64,000 bases of DNA from Curtobacterium guangdongense. Lineage in GTDB: Bacteria; Actinomycetota; Actinomycetes; Actinomycetales; Microbacteriaceae. Position 1 is the first letter of the stretch. Each line of letters begins with the position of its first letter. The notes below the pieces were generated by a model, which was not told where the DNA came from, did not search any database, and saw nothing but the letters and a program-made list of their open reading frames with translations. This document shows positions 42,934 through 51,564 of this stretch, piece after piece. The translations under genes were made by a program, and so were the position numbers. The DNA lies in assembly GCF_049341845.1 (NCBI RefSeq), contig NZ_JBMPIT010000001.1, forward strand, positions 62,001-126,000, written 5' to 3'.

Positions 42934-43737
42934 ATGCCCGAGGGTGACTCCGTGTTCCGTCTTGCCGTCCGGTTGCGGCAGGTCGACGGGGCCGTCGTCC
43001 ACCAGGGCGAGATCCGCGGCGGCCGCGCGGCCGGGCTGCGCCTCGACGGGCGACGGGTCGTGGGGCACGCCACGCACGGCAAACACCTCCTGACGCGGTT
43101 CGACGACGGCTCGACCCTGCACACGCACATGCGCATGCAGGGTTCGTGGACGATCACCGGCGCCGGCCGACGACTCCCGGCCAGCGCCGCACGGGCTGCT
43201 CGGGTCCGGATGAGCCTCGACGACGGGCGTACGGTCTGGGGGCTCGACCTGCCGGTGGTCGAGCACCTCCGCACCGCGGACGAGCCCCTCGTCCTCGGGC
43301 ACCTCGGCCCCGACCTCCTGCACGACGGGTTCGATGTGCACAGAGCCGCAGACCGGTTGCGCGCGTCGACGGCTCCGACGATCCGGGAAGCCCTCCTCGA
43401 CCAGCGGGTCGTCGCGGGGCTCGGCAACCTGTGGGTGAACGAGCTGTGCTTCCTCCGCGGACTGCATCCCGCCACCCCCGTCTCGCTGGCCGACGGTGAG
43501 CCGCTCCTCGCCCTCGCGCGGCGGATGCTGTGGCACTCCGCGACCACGCCCGACGCCTACCAGACGACGACGGGCCGCCGCGGGAAGGGGCAACGGCACT
43601 GGGTCGTCGGTCGTGCCGGGCGGCCGTGTCTCCGATGCGGAACCTCGGTACAGGCCGCGGACCACGTCGACGTCGCCGGTTCTCCACCGCGGCGGGCCTG
43701 GTGGTGTCCGCGCTGCCAGCCGCTGCCCGCCCGCTGA
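42934..43737 (+). CDS. Endonuclease VIII-type DNA glycosylase/AP lyase (Fpg/Nei family)
   Basis: 267 residues. The N-terminus MPEGDSVFRLA carries the catalytic Pro2 and Glu3; the MPEGDS form points to Nei rather than Fpg. The catalytic-domain Lys is in THGKHLLTRF. The H2TH region reads IREALLDQRVVAGLGNLWVNELCF. The C-terminal zinc finger is CLRCG...WWCPRCQ. It excises oxidised pyrimidines and cuts the abasic site. It ends 48 bases before a hydrolase gene on the same strand. Confidence 0.93.
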   Translation: MPEGDSVFRLAVRLRQVDGAVVHQGEIRGGRAAGLRLDGRRVVGHATHGKHLLTRFDDGSTLHTHMRMQGSWTITGAGRRLPASAARAARVRMSLDDGRTVWGLDLPVVEHLRTADEPLVLGHLGPDLLHDGFDVHRAADRLRASTAPTIREALLDQRVVAGLGNLWVNELCFLRGLHPATPVSLADGEPLLALARRMLWHSATTPDAYQTTTGRRGKGQRHWVVGRAGRPCLRCGTSVQAADHVDVAGSPPRRAWWCPRCQPLPAR

Positions 43738-43785
43738 CCCGAGCGGCATCGTGCGCTCCGCGCCGGGGACCGGTAGGAACGAGGG

Positions 43786-44766
43786 ATGACGCAGGACGGG
43801 TGGACCGAGGACGTCCTCGGAGCGCCGTACGAGCGGCTCGAACTCCCGCTCGGCGGGGACCTCGAAGGGCCGGTCGTCGCGACGCTCGTCCGCCGGCGAC
43901 GATCCCCCGCCGACCTGCTGCACGCCCGCGGGCCGCTGCACGGGGTCGACGTGCTCTACGTCCACGGATGGTCGGACTACTTCTTCCAGACCGAGCTCGC
44001 CGAACGCATCGAGCGGCTCGGCGCCCGGTTCCACGCGCTGGACCTGCGGAAGTACGGCAGGAGCTTGCGCCCGCACCAGACGCCGGGCCACATCGGGGAC
44101 CTCGCCACGTACGACGAGGACATCGGTGCCGCCCTCGACGCGATCGCGTCCGAGCACCGCGGCGAGCGCCGCCTGGTGCCGATGGGCCACTCGACGGGCG
44201 GACTCACGCTCTCCCTGTGGGCCGCCCGACACCAGGAGCTCGTGTCCGGGCTGATCCTCAACAGCCCCTGGCTCGAGTTCCAGGCAGACTCCGCGGTGCG
44301 GGCGTTCATCGCACCGCTGGTCAAACTCGGCGCGCGGCGGAACCCGCTCGCCCCGCTGCCGGCAGTGGACCCCGGGTTCTACACGCGGACGGTGTCGGCG
44401 ACGAGCGAGGGCTCCTGGACGTACGACCAGCGGTGGCGGCCGGAGCGGGGTTTCCCGCTGCACCCCGGGTGGCTCGACGCGGTGTTCCACGGGCAGGCCA
44501 CCGTCGAGCAGGGCCTCGGCCTCGAGGTCCCCGCCCTCGTGATGCTCAGCGACAAGAGCATGCTGCAGCCGCGGTGGGACGACGGTATGGCGCACGCCGA
44601 CGTCGCGCTGAACGTCGACGTCGTCGCACGGCGGGCACTCTCCCTCGGCGAGCAGGTGACCGTGCGGCGGCTCCGGGGAGCGCTGCACGACGTCGTGCTG
44701 TCCGCGGAGCCGGTCCGCGAGCGTGCCTACGACGCGATCGGCCGGTGGGCCGCGACGCTCGGGTGA
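43786..44766 (+). CDS. Alpha/beta-hydrolase (monoacylglycerol-lipase-like)
   Basis: 326 residues. VDVLYVHGWSDYFFQTELAERI is the oxyanion-hole strand-loop, and the nucleophile elbow is MGHSTGGLTLSLWAA (Ser in GHSTGG). LVMLSDKSM and GALHDVVLSAEPVRE carry the candidate acid and His. A cap region spans about residues 165-235. It belongs to the Hydrolase_4 type acting on lipid esters; the substrate is not known. No signal peptide. Confidence 0.85.
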   Translation: MTQDGWTEDVLGAPYERLELPLGGDLEGPVVATLVRRRRSPADLLHARGPLHGVDVLYVHGWSDYFFQTELAERIERLGARFHALDLRKYGRSLRPHQTPGHIGDLATYDEDIGAALDAIASEHRGERRLVPMGHSTGGLTLSLWAARHQELVSGLILNSPWLEFQADSAVRAFIAPLVKLGARRNPLAPLPAVDPGFYTRTVSATSEGSWTYDQRWRPERGFPLHPGWLDAVFHGQATVEQGLGLEVPALVMLSDKSMLQPRWDDGMAHADVALNVDVVARRALSLGEQVTVRRLRGALHDVVLSAEPVRERAYDAIGRWAATLG

Positions 44767-44797
44767 ACGGCGGCACACCGCCCGCGCCGGTCGCCCG

Positions 44798-45703
44798 TCA
44801 CCGCAGCGCGGCGACCGCCTGCTTCGTCGCCGCGGCGACCAGTGGGTCGTCGGCCTTCGCGTCCGACCGGTCCGTGGCGGTCATCACCACGACGACGATC
44901 GGAGCACGGCCGGCCGGGTAGACCACGGCGATGTCGTTGCGGACGCCGTACTCCCCCGTGCCGGTCTTGTCGGCGACCGGCCACGCGGGATCGACCCCGG
45001 CGCGGACCGTGCCCGCCCCGGTGGTGTTGTCGAGCATCGTGTCGCGGAGGAGGGTCCGGTCGGTGGTGTCGAGCGTCTTCCCGAGCAGGACCTGCCGCAG
45101 GTCGGACGCGAACTGCGCCGGGGTCGTGGTGTCGCGGTCGTCGCCGGGGGTGGCCTCGTTGAGGTCCGGCTCGACGCGGTCGACGTTCGTGGTGCGGTCG
45201 CCGATGCCGCGGAGGTACTGCTCGACGGCGTCCGGGCCGCCGACCCGTTCGACGAGCAGGTTCGCCGCGGTGTTGTCGCTGAACCGCATCGCGGCGTCGA
45301 TCAGCTCGCGGACCGTCATGCCGGTGTCCACGAACCGGCTGGTGATCGGGGCGTAGTCGAGCAGGTCGCTGCGGTCGTAGTGCACGAGCGTGTCGAGGTC
45401 GGCGTCCGAGTCGTGGGCGAGCACCGCAGCGACGATGAACGTCTTGTTGGTCGACGCGAACGGGAAGCGCTCGCCCGATCGGTACGACACCCGGTGCCCG
45501 GACGCCGTGTCGATCGCGGTGACGCCGAGTCTGGCGTCGTGCTGGTGCTCGAGCGCCGCGAACGCTCGGTCGGTGGAGTGTGTGGAGACCGACGCGGACG
45601 CGGACGTGGACGCGGCGGGCGCCGATGACGCGCTGCAGCCCGTGAGCGCGATGGCCGCGGCGAGGACGACCGCTCCGGCCGTGGTGCTGTTCCTGGTTCG
45701 CAT
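44798..45703 (-). CDS. Class A beta-lactamase (lipoprotein)
   Basis: 301 residues from ATG 45703. Signal peptide with lipobox LTGC, so it is probably anchored outside the membrane. All class A residues are present: Ser84-Thr-Asn-Lys87 (SXXK), Ser142-Asp-Asn144 (SDN), Glu178 and Asn182 in EPDLNEATPGD (the Glu166/Asn170 pair), and Lys246-Thr-Gly248. It hydrolyses penicillins or cephalosporins; the exact spectrum cannot be read. The divergent LysR/BlaB-like pair likely controls it. Confidence 0.95.
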   Translation of the reverse strand: MRTRNSTTAGAVVLAAAIALTGCSASSAPAASTSASASVSTHSTDRAFAALEHQHDARLGVTAIDTASGHRVSYRSGERFPFASTNKTFIVAAVLAHDSDADLDTLVHYDRSDLLDYAPITSRFVDTGMTVRELIDAAMRFSDNTAANLLVERVGGPDAVEQYLRGIGDRTTNVDRVEPDLNEATPGDDRDTTTPAQFASDLRQVLLGKTLDTTDRTLLRDTMLDNTTGAGTVRAGVDPAWPVADKTGTGEYGVRNDIAVVYPAGRAPIVVVVMTATDRSDAKADDPLVAAATKQAVAALR

Positions 45704-45756
45704 GTCCCCAGCATCCTGCCCCGATCCCATGCTGTCGAAGACCGGACGACGCCGAT

Positions 45757-45775
45757 CCATGCCACATCGGCATGG
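45757..45775. promoter_or_regulatory. LysR-type binding site between bla and lysR
   Basis: CCATGCC-ACATC-GGCATGG has perfect 7-base arms and the T-N11-A pattern of LysR boxes (T45760, A45772). It ends 15 bases before the LysR start and 54 bases from the beta-lactamase start. Confidence 0.75.
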
Positions 45776-45790
45776 CTTAGGCTGCAAAGC

Positions 45791-46678
45791 ATGGACGTCG
45801 TCGCCGCCTGCCGCGTGCTGGTCGAGGTCGAGGAACGCGGTGGCGTCACCCGCGCGGCCGCGGCGCTCGACATCGCGCAGTCGGTCGCGAGCCGCCGCAT
45901 CGTCGCCCTCGAACGACACCTCGGCGGGCCCCTGCTCGAACGGAACGCCAGGAGCGCGGTGCTGACCCCGTTCGGCAAGGACCTCGTGCCGTCCGCCCGC
46001 CGGCTCGTCCGACTCGCGGACGAACTCGAGCTCGACGCCGACCGCGCCCGGCTCCGCCCGGTGTCGATCGCCGTGCCGGAGACCTGCACGACCCGGGACC
46101 TCGCGGTGGCCGAAGCCGCCGCCCGGGGAGCCGGCGTGCGGCTCGACCTGCGCCGGGAGCCGCCGGCACGTCGGGCCGAGCTCGCGGCTGCGCGGACGGT
46201 GCGGGTCTCGATCGTCGCCGTCCCGGCCGCCGACGCACGGTGGCGGGTCCCGCTCGGCGCAGCCGGCCGACGCCTGGGCGACCGGCCGCTGCGGCTGGAG
46301 GGTCTGCGCACCCGACGCACGGTCCGCCGCCACGACGACGACCACGGGAGTCGCCTCCGCATCGGACCGGAGGACGACGTGCCCCACGTCCGCGACGTCC
46401 TCGGCCGGGCGGCGGAGGCCGCGGGACTCCTGCCGTCCCAGCTGCCGACGGACGCGACGACGACGTCCTCGCTCGCCGCGGTCCTCGCCGACGGCGACCT
46501 GCTGCTGTGCTCGGAGGCGGAGTCCGTTGCGTACGGGTTGCACTGGCGACCGTTCGTCGGGACGGAGCTCGCTCGCGGGTACGCCGTCCTCGCGGAGAGC
46601 GAGCACGACGCCGACGCGGTGCAGCGGACGGTCGCCGACGAGCTGGCCGTCGCGCTGGGGGTGCCCGATGTCGGATGA
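45791..46678 (+). CDS. LysR-family regulator of the beta-lactamase (BlaA-like)
   Basis: 295 residues. The HTH is VTRAAAALDIAQSVASRRIVALERHLGGPLLERNARSAVLTPFGKDL. The effector domain is short and Arg-rich, and LysR_substrate similarity is weak but recognisable (LRPVSIAVPETCTTRDLAVAEAA). It is divergent from a class A beta-lactamase and overlaps the next gene by 11 bases. The three-gene layout matches blaL-blaA-blaB of Streptomyces cacaoi, where the LysR protein is needed for beta-lactam induction. Confidence 0.87.
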   Translation: MDVVAACRVLVEVEERGGVTRAAAALDIAQSVASRRIVALERHLGGPLLERNARSAVLTPFGKDLVPSARRLVRLADELELDADRARLRPVSIAVPETCTTRDLAVAEAAARGAGVRLDLRREPPARRAELAAARTVRVSIVAVPAADARWRVPLGAAGRRLGDRPLRLEGLRTRRTVRRHDDDHGSRLRIGPEDDVPHVRDVLGRAAEAAGLLPSQLPTDATTTSSLAAVLADGDLLLCSEAESVAYGLHWRPFVGTELARGYAVLAESEHDADAVQRTVADELAVALGVPDVG

Positions 46679-47570
46679 ACGGTTCCTCGCCGGGGTCCGC
46701 GACGGGCTCCGGGCGGCGGGCCTCCGCGCGTCGATCCTCGTCCGCGACCTCGCCACGGGGCACGAGATCGCGCTGGACGCGGACGTGCCCTTCCCAGCCG
46801 CGTCGCTCACGAAGCTGCCGATCGCCCTCGCCGTGCTGGACCGCGTCGAGGACGGCCGGCTCGACGGTGCGCAGGCGGTGACCGTGCCCGCCGGGAACCC
46901 GACCGAGGGCACACCGGGCACCGGTCGGTTCCGGCGCCCGGCCGTGATCGCCGTCGACGACCTCGTGTCCCTCGCGCTGACGATCAGCGACAACGGCGCG
47001 GCCGACGCCCTGCTCGAGCTCGTGCCGCCCGCCGAGGTGACGGCGGTCCTCACCGCGCTGCACCTCACCGGCATCGCCGTCCGCCACCCGTTCCGCGACC
47101 TGTCCGACACCCCGCTCGAACGGTTCGCGCCCGAGGAGGCGCACCTCGCCCACACGCTCGCGATCCGCGGGTCGACACCGGCGCACGGGCATCCCGTCCG
47201 GCAGCTCGACGTCGCGCGGACCAACACCGGCACGGCACGCGCGTGGGTCGACCTGCTCGCCGCGATCTGGAACGAACGGGGCGTCCGGCCCGCCGTCGCG
47301 CACCGGCTCCGCGAGCACCTGCACGGCAACGTCATCCGGCACCGACTCGCCCCCGACTTCGCGTCGGACGCCTCGACCTGGGCGTCGAAGACGGGGACGC
47401 TCCTGAACCTCCGGCACGAGATCGGCGTGGTCGAGCACACCGACGGATCCCGGTTCGCCGTCGCGGCGCTGAGCGCGTCCGACGTGGCGGCGAGCACCCA
47501 GCCGGCCGCCGAAGCCGCCCTGGGCGCAGCCGCCCGCGAGCTGCACGACCGGCTCCGCGACCCGCGGTGA
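46668..47570 (+). CDS. BlaB-like serine beta-lactamase-related protein
   Basis: 300 residues from ATG 46668, coupled to the LysR gene. It has SXXK at Ser46-Leu-Thr-Lys49, SDN at Ser107-Asp-Asn109 and KTG at Lys241-Thr-Gly243. It has no signal peptide and I see no ExxLN deacylation motif. It could therefore be acylated by a beta-lactam or muropeptide in the cytoplasm but hydrolyse it poorly, which would suit a sensor. In Streptomyces cacaoi a similar gene (blaB) takes part in beta-lactamase induction. The sensing role here is inference; a plain hydrolase is the alternative. Confidence 0.82.
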   Translation: MSDERFLAGVRDGLRAAGLRASILVRDLATGHEIALDADVPFPAASLTKLPIALAVLDRVEDGRLDGAQAVTVPAGNPTEGTPGTGRFRRPAVIAVDDLVSLALTISDNGAADALLELVPPAEVTAVLTALHLTGIAVRHPFRDLSDTPLERFAPEEAHLAHTLAIRGSTPAHGHPVRQLDVARTNTGTARAWVDLLAAIWNERGVRPAVAHRLREHLHGNVIRHRLAPDFASDASTWASKTGTLLNLRHEIGVVEHTDGSRFAVAALSASDVAASTQPAAEAALGAAARELHDRLRDPR

Positions 47571-47600
47571 CGACCGACGCCGCTCAGGCGTCGAGCCGGA

Positions 47601-47975
47601 TCAGGCGGTCGGGCGGGAGAACAGGTTCACGAGGTTGCCATCCGGGTCCCGGAACAGGGTCGACCGGTTGCCCCACGGCATCGTCGTCGGCGGGAGCACC
47701 ACGTCGTCGAGGTCTGCCCGCAGCGCGTCGAACGCGGCGTCGACGTCGTCCACCAGGAACTCGACGACCACACTGCCGTTCGACTGCGCGATGGGCGCGT
47801 CGCTCGCCAGGATCGCGACGGTCGCCGGGGACGCCAACGCGAGGACCAGGCCACCCGTGACGATCTCCGCGAACACCGGAGCCGGACGGTTCGCGGTCGT
47901 CCCCGTGACGCGCTCGTAGAACGCCGTCATGCGGTCGAGGTCGTCGGTGATGATGCGGATGGATGCGAACTGCAT
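47601..47975 (-). CDS. Glyoxalase/bleomycin-resistance-like (VOC) protein
   Basis: 124 residues from ATG 47975, with GGAGAGG upstream. The pattern IRIITDDLDRMTAFYERVTG at the start, VVVEFLVDDVDAAFDALRADL in the middle and LFRDPDGNLVNLFSRP at the end is the VOC fold with two beta-alpha-beta3 units. Glu in NLVNL-type ends is absent, so metal binding is uncertain. These proteins include lactoylglutathione-lyase-like enzymes and antibiotic-binding proteins. The function here is unknown. Confidence 0.82.
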   Translation of the reverse strand: MQFASIRIITDDLDRMTAFYERVTGTTANRPAPVFAEIVTGGLVLALASPATVAILASDAPIAQSNGSVVVEFLVDDVDAAFDALRADLDDVVLPPTTMPWGNRSTLFRDPDGNLVNLFSRPTA

Positions 47976-48057
47976 GGTGGCCTCTCCGTCGGCCACGGTG
48001 ACCGACGTCCCGAGCATGCTCCAGCGTGGCGACACCGTCATGTCGGTGTTTCCGGAA

Positions 48058-48102
48058 CCGGTGCTCCAGGGGCCGGTGCTCCAGGGGCCGGTGCTTCAGG
48101 AG
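48058..48102. repeat. Three 15-bp tandem repeats at the end of the WYL gene
   Basis: Two identical units CCGGTGCTCCAGGGG and one variant CCGGTGCTTCAGGAG. The third unit contains the stop codon of the WYL regulator (48096-48098). Confidence 0.85.
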
Positions 48103-48800
48103 CCCGGACGACCGAGCACCGGCCGGAGCACCCCGTGCGGGATGTCGAGCTCCTCGACCGCGATCGCCCGGGCCGGGGAGCGCTCCCCGGTCTCCTCGAC
48201 GTGCAGCACCCGATCGCCGCGGAACACCCGGACGCCCTCGCGGAGGCGGCACCATGCGACGAGGTACCAGTCCTCGCCCTTGCCGATGTACCCGAGCGGC
48301 TCGACGAGGCGCTCGGACGCGACACCGTGCGCGTCCCGGTAGGTCATCCGCAGCACTCGCCCGTCGGTGAGCGCGCGTGCGAGGCCCGTCGGCGGTTCCG
48401 CACGATCGCCGGACTCCAACAGGTGCACCCGGCTCGCGAGCCGCGCCGTCCGCGCCGCGTCGTCCTCCGTCAGGACCGCCGTCACCTTGCGTGCGGCCGA
48501 CGCCGCCGCGTCGCGGAACGGACTCCCCGCGAGCGCGCCGAGCCCGATCGACACGGCAAGTGCCTCGTCCACCGTGAGCCCGAGCGGTGGCAGCGTCGCG
48601 CGGGCGTCGATCGTGTAGCCGCCGGTCCGCCCGGCGTCGGCCCAGATCGGGACGCCCGACTCCTGGAGTGCCCGGAGGTCCCGCTCGACCGTCCGCGTGC
48701 TGACGCCGAACCGCTCCGCCAGTCGTGCCGCACTCCGACGGGCCGGTGCCGCGGCTCGGAGCTCCTCGACCAACGCGTACAGTCGCTCCGTCCGGTTCAC
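48096..48800 (-). CDS. WYL-domain transcriptional regulator (DeoR-like HTH)
   Basis: 234 residues from GTG 48800 (first residues NRTERLYALVEELRAAAPARRSAARLAERFGVSTRTVERDLRALQESGVPI). That opening is an HTH_11/DeoR-type winged helix. The WYL domain follows, with LRMTYRDAHGVASERLVEPLGYIGKGEDWYLVAWCRLREGVRVFRGDRV. WYL regulators sense small ligands or nucleic acids. The glyoxalase-like gene begins 120 bases beyond its stop on the same strand and may be co-transcribed. Target unknown. Confidence 0.88.
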   Translation of the reverse strand: MNRTERLYALVEELRAAAPARRSAARLAERFGVSTRTVERDLRALQESGVPIWADAGRTGGYTIDARATLPPLGLTVDEALAVSIGLGALAGSPFRDAAASAARKVTAVLTEDDAARTARLASRVHLLESGDRAEPPTGLARALTDGRVLRMTYRDAHGVASERLVEPLGYIGKGEDWYLVAWCRLREGVRVFRGDRVLHVEETGERSPARAIAVEELDIPHGVLRPVLGRPGS

Positions 48801-48894
48801 ACGAGGACCATACGGCAGTGCGGCGACTAGCTTCGCGGCATGGGTCCCTCCGTCAGCATCGGTCCGCCCGTGGTCGCCGGCCGAGAGCGCACTC

Positions 48895-49098
48895 ATGAAC
48901 GCGGTCGCGGCGGTCAAGGCGGTCGGTCGTGGACGCGGCGACGTCGACGGACTCCTGGCACGAGGAGCGGCGCGCGTCGGTGCGCCGGCCCCGACCGGAT
49001 CGGTTGCGGAGCGGATGGACGCGGTCGTCGACGCGGCGGTCCGCGCCGACCCGGCGCAGCGGACACTCGCGGCCAGGGTCCGCGCACTCGTCACGTGA
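48895..49098 (+). CDS. Possible small Ala/Val-rich protein
   Basis: 67 residues (MNAVAAVKAVGRGRGDVDGLLARGAARVGAPAPTGSVAERMDAVVDAAVRADPAQRTLAARVRALVT). Codon use fits a GC-rich gene, and a weak GAGAG lies upstream. I find no family. If it is not real, the 424-base stretch 48801-49224 holds only promoters for the WYL gene and two hairpins. Confidence 0.4.
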   Translation: MNAVAAVKAVGRGRGDVDGLLARGAARVGAPAPTGSVAERMDAVVDAAVRADPAQRTLAARVRALVT

Positions 49099-49106
49099 TC
49101 CGTGCC

Positions 49107-49148
49107 GGACGGGAGGCTCGTGACGACGCCGCCACGAGCCTCCCGTCC
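49107..49148. terminator. Hairpin of the GGACGGGAGGC family
   Basis: Arms 49107-49122 and 49133-49148, 16 bases each, pair perfectly around a 10-base loop. Confidence 0.8.
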
Positions 49149-49168
49149 GTCGTCGCACCCCGTCGTGG

Positions 49169-49200
49169 ACGTCGCGCCCCGCCGTGACGGGGCGCGACGT
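49169..49200. terminator. Perfect 13-bp hairpin downstream of mannitol dehydrogenase
   Basis: Arms ACGTCGCGCCCCG (49169-49181) and its complement (49188-49200) flank a 6-base loop, 25 bases after the stop of the mannitol dehydrogenase gene. Confidence 0.75.
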
Positions 49201-49224
49201 TCGCAGCGGGGCGCGATCCGCGCG

Positions 49225-50706
49225 CTACGCGCGCGACAAGCGCTCCACCGTGGCGTGCGCGCCGTCAGCGATGAGTCCGTCGAGGGCGTCGCAGTAGGCA
49301 GCGACGAACCGCTCGTCGTCGACGAGGTCGCCGAAGACCTGCCGGTTCGCGATGAAGGCGAGCCGATCGTCTCGCTGCGTCAATGCGATCCGGTTGAGGG
49401 ACTCGGCGAGGCGGTCGACGATCTCGATGGGGTCACCCGACTCGTCCGTGCCCTCGTCGTACCTCGCCCACGACGCGACGATGCCGGCGGACAGCGTGAC
49501 CGGGCCGCCTGATGCGAGGTTGTCGCGGACGACGGGCAGCAGCCACTTCGGGATGCGGTCGCTCGACTCGGCGCAGAGGCGCGCGAGGGTGTCCCGTACC
49601 TCGGGGTTCTGGAAGCGTTCGATCAGCGTCGACTTGTAGTCCTCGAGGTCGATGCCGGGCACGGGGTGCAGCGTCGGGGTCGCTTCCTCGTCCATGTAGC
49701 GGCGCAGGAACGTCGCGATGGCGGGGTCCTGCGTCGCCTCGTGTGCGTAGCGGTACCCGGAGAGGTACCCGAAGTAGCAGAGGCCCTGGTGCGACGCGTT
49801 GAGGAGTCGGAGCTTCATGAGTTCGTACGGCTCGACGTCCTCGACGATCTGCACCTCGGCGTCCTGGTACGGCGGTCGTCCGGCGGGGTGGTCGTCCTCG
49901 AGCACCCACTGGAAGAACGGCTCGGCGACGACCGGCCAGGCGTCCTCGATGCCGAGGTCGTCGCGGACCATCGCCCGGTCGTCGTCGGTCGTCACGGGCG
50001 TGATCCGGTCGACCATCGAGTTCGGGAACGACACGTGCTCGTCCATCCAGTCGGCGAACGCCGGGTCCTGCAGGCGGGCGTAGGCGGTGAACATGTCCCG
50101 GGCGACGTGCCCGTTGCCCTGGATGTTGTCGCACGACATGACGGTGAACGGCTCCAGCCCACGATCACGGCGGCGGCGGAGCGCCTCGACGACCAGGCCG
50201 AAGACGGTGCGGGGCGGCCGGTCCCCGCTGAGGTCGGCGACGACGCCCGGTTCGTCGGCGACGAACTCCCCCGTGACGTGGTCGAAGTTGTAGCCGCCCT
50301 CGGTGATGGTGAGGCTGACGATCTTCGTCTCCGGGTCCGCCATCTTCTCGACGACGGCGTCCGGGTCGTCGACGGCGAGCATGTAGTCGACGATGCTGCC
50401 GATCACGCGGGTCTCGAGCGAGCCGTCCGGGTGCTTGAGCACCAGTGTGTACAGGCCGCCCTGCGTCTTCATCGCGTCGGCCATCCGACGGTCCTGCTCG
50501 AGCACCCCGACGCCGCAGATGCCGTACTCACGGGCCTCGCCCTGCTGGAGCAGCCGGTCGATCACCATCGCCTGGTGCGCGCGGTGGAAGCCCCCGACGC
50601 CGAAGTGGACGATGCCGGCGGTGATCCCGGCGCGGTCGTAGGTGGGGACGGCGATCCCGCTCGCCGCGATCTCGTCGAGGGTCTCCGGGGACAGGCGGAC
50701 GGACAT
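49225..50706 (-). CDS. Mannitol 2-dehydrogenase-family polyol dehydrogenase
   Basis: 493 residues from ATG 50706, preceded by AAGGAG. The NAD-binding motif is AGIVHFGVGGFHRAHQ, and the family signature VSFPNSMVDRITPVTT follows near residue 235. Later come YELMKLRLLNASHQGLCYFGYL (catalytic Lys region) and VASWARY. It oxidises mannitol to fructose, or a related alditol such as arabitol or sorbitol, in the cytoplasm. It stands alone; the TetR gene is divergent. The exact polyol cannot be decided. Confidence 0.93.
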   Translation of the reverse strand: MSVRLSPETLDEIAASGIAVPTYDRAGITAGIVHFGVGGFHRAHQAMVIDRLLQQGEAREYGICGVGVLEQDRRMADAMKTQGGLYTLVLKHPDGSLETRVIGSIVDYMLAVDDPDAVVEKMADPETKIVSLTITEGGYNFDHVTGEFVADEPGVVADLSGDRPPRTVFGLVVEALRRRRDRGLEPFTVMSCDNIQGNGHVARDMFTAYARLQDPAFADWMDEHVSFPNSMVDRITPVTTDDDRAMVRDDLGIEDAWPVVAEPFFQWVLEDDHPAGRPPYQDAEVQIVEDVEPYELMKLRLLNASHQGLCYFGYLSGYRYAHEATQDPAIATFLRRYMDEEATPTLHPVPGIDLEDYKSTLIERFQNPEVRDTLARLCAESSDRIPKWLLPVVRDNLASGGPVTLSAGIVASWARYDEGTDESGDPIEIVDRLAESLNRIALTQRDDRLAFIANRQVFGDLVDDERFVAAYCDALDGLIADGAHATVERLSRA

Positions 50707-50817
50707 CGGTACTCCTTCGTACGGCGGTCGGGGCAATCGCCAGTCAACCACGAGCACACGTGTTCAGAACACCTGTTCCGACGGGGTACGTCGCTGAAGA
50801 TCCGCTCCACAATGGTG

Positions 50818-50843
50818 CACTCAGTGCATCGATGCACTTAGTG
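50818..50843. promoter_or_regulatory. TetR-type operator
   Basis: A 26-bp palindrome with one mismatch pair; its core AGTGCATCGATGCACT (50823-50838) is perfect. It ends 8 bases before the TetR start, fitting autorepression of the TetR-MMPL operon. Confidence 0.82.
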
Positions 50844-50851
50844 TCTTCGAT

Positions 50852-51490
50852 GTGACCCTCTCGATCGACCGTCGTGCCGCCCTCAAGGCGAAGCACCGTG
50901 CGGCGATCCTGCAGGCCGCTCGCGACCTCGTCGAGGAACGCGGCGATCGCGAGTTCAGCGTGGACGACCTCGCCACCCGTGCGGACATCGCCCGCCGCAC
51001 GGTCTTCAACCACTTCGGGTCCCTCGACGAGGTCCTGTTGGCGGTCTGCGAACAGGAACTCTCGGTGATCATCGACCGCTTCTTGTCCGACGTCGCCAAC
51101 ACCCCGGTCGGCGACGGCAGCCGGGCGTCGATGTTCGACGAACTCGAGTCAGCCGCCCGAGGTGCTGACATCGCGCCGGCGATCGCGAGCATGTACCGGC
51201 TCCTCGGCGACCCCGAGAAGGAGAACCAGAAGGCCGCCGTGCTCATCCAGACGGCGTTCACCAGGGTCACCGAGCGCCTCAGGATCGAGGTCGCCCGCCG
51301 GTACCCGAGCGCCGACGAGCTCGACGCCTGGCTGCTCGTCGAGTCCCTGATGAGCGGGATCGTCGTGATCGCCGAACACTGGCTGCGAACGACCGGCCCG
51401 CGCCTCGACCAGGAAGCGCTCGACGACTGGGACGCCCTGCTCGGCAGGCTCGTGCACAGCGTCCGCAGCGGGTACATGCCCGCGCACTGA
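50852..51490 (+). CDS. TetR-family transcriptional regulator
   Basis: 212 residues from GTG 50852. The HTH is ILQAARDLVEERGDREFSVDDLATRADIARRTVFNHFGSLDEVL. The C-terminal ligand-binding part is all-helical (PAIASMYRLLGDPEKENQKAAVLIQTAFTRVTERL). The MMPL exporter gene starts 74 bases downstream, and a palindromic operator lies just upstream, so it probably represses itself and the exporter until an amphipathic ligand binds. Confidence 0.93.
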   Translation: MTLSIDRRAALKAKHRAAILQAARDLVEERGDREFSVDDLATRADIARRTVFNHFGSLDEVLLAVCEQELSVIIDRFLSDVANTPVGDGSRASMFDELESAARGADIAPAIASMYRLLGDPEKENQKAAVLIQTAFTRVTERLRIEVARRYPSADELDAWLLVESLMSGIVVIAEHWLRTTGPRLDQEALDDWDALLGRLVHSVRSGYMPAH

Positions 51491-51564
51491 GACTGCACCT
51501 CCAGGGGTCCACCGGCGTGCCCCGCCCAACCAGCACCACCACAACGAAAGGAACGGGGCACCGC

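Noticed and set aside
44798..45703. Mobile origin for the beta-lactamase
   Set aside because: No transposase, integron or composition change is seen, and the regulator pair suggests a resident chromosomal gene.
48840..49187. A 115-codon frame starting at 48840
   Set aside because: It is rich in Arg and Gly, runs through a hairpin, and competes with the more protein-like frame starting at 48895.
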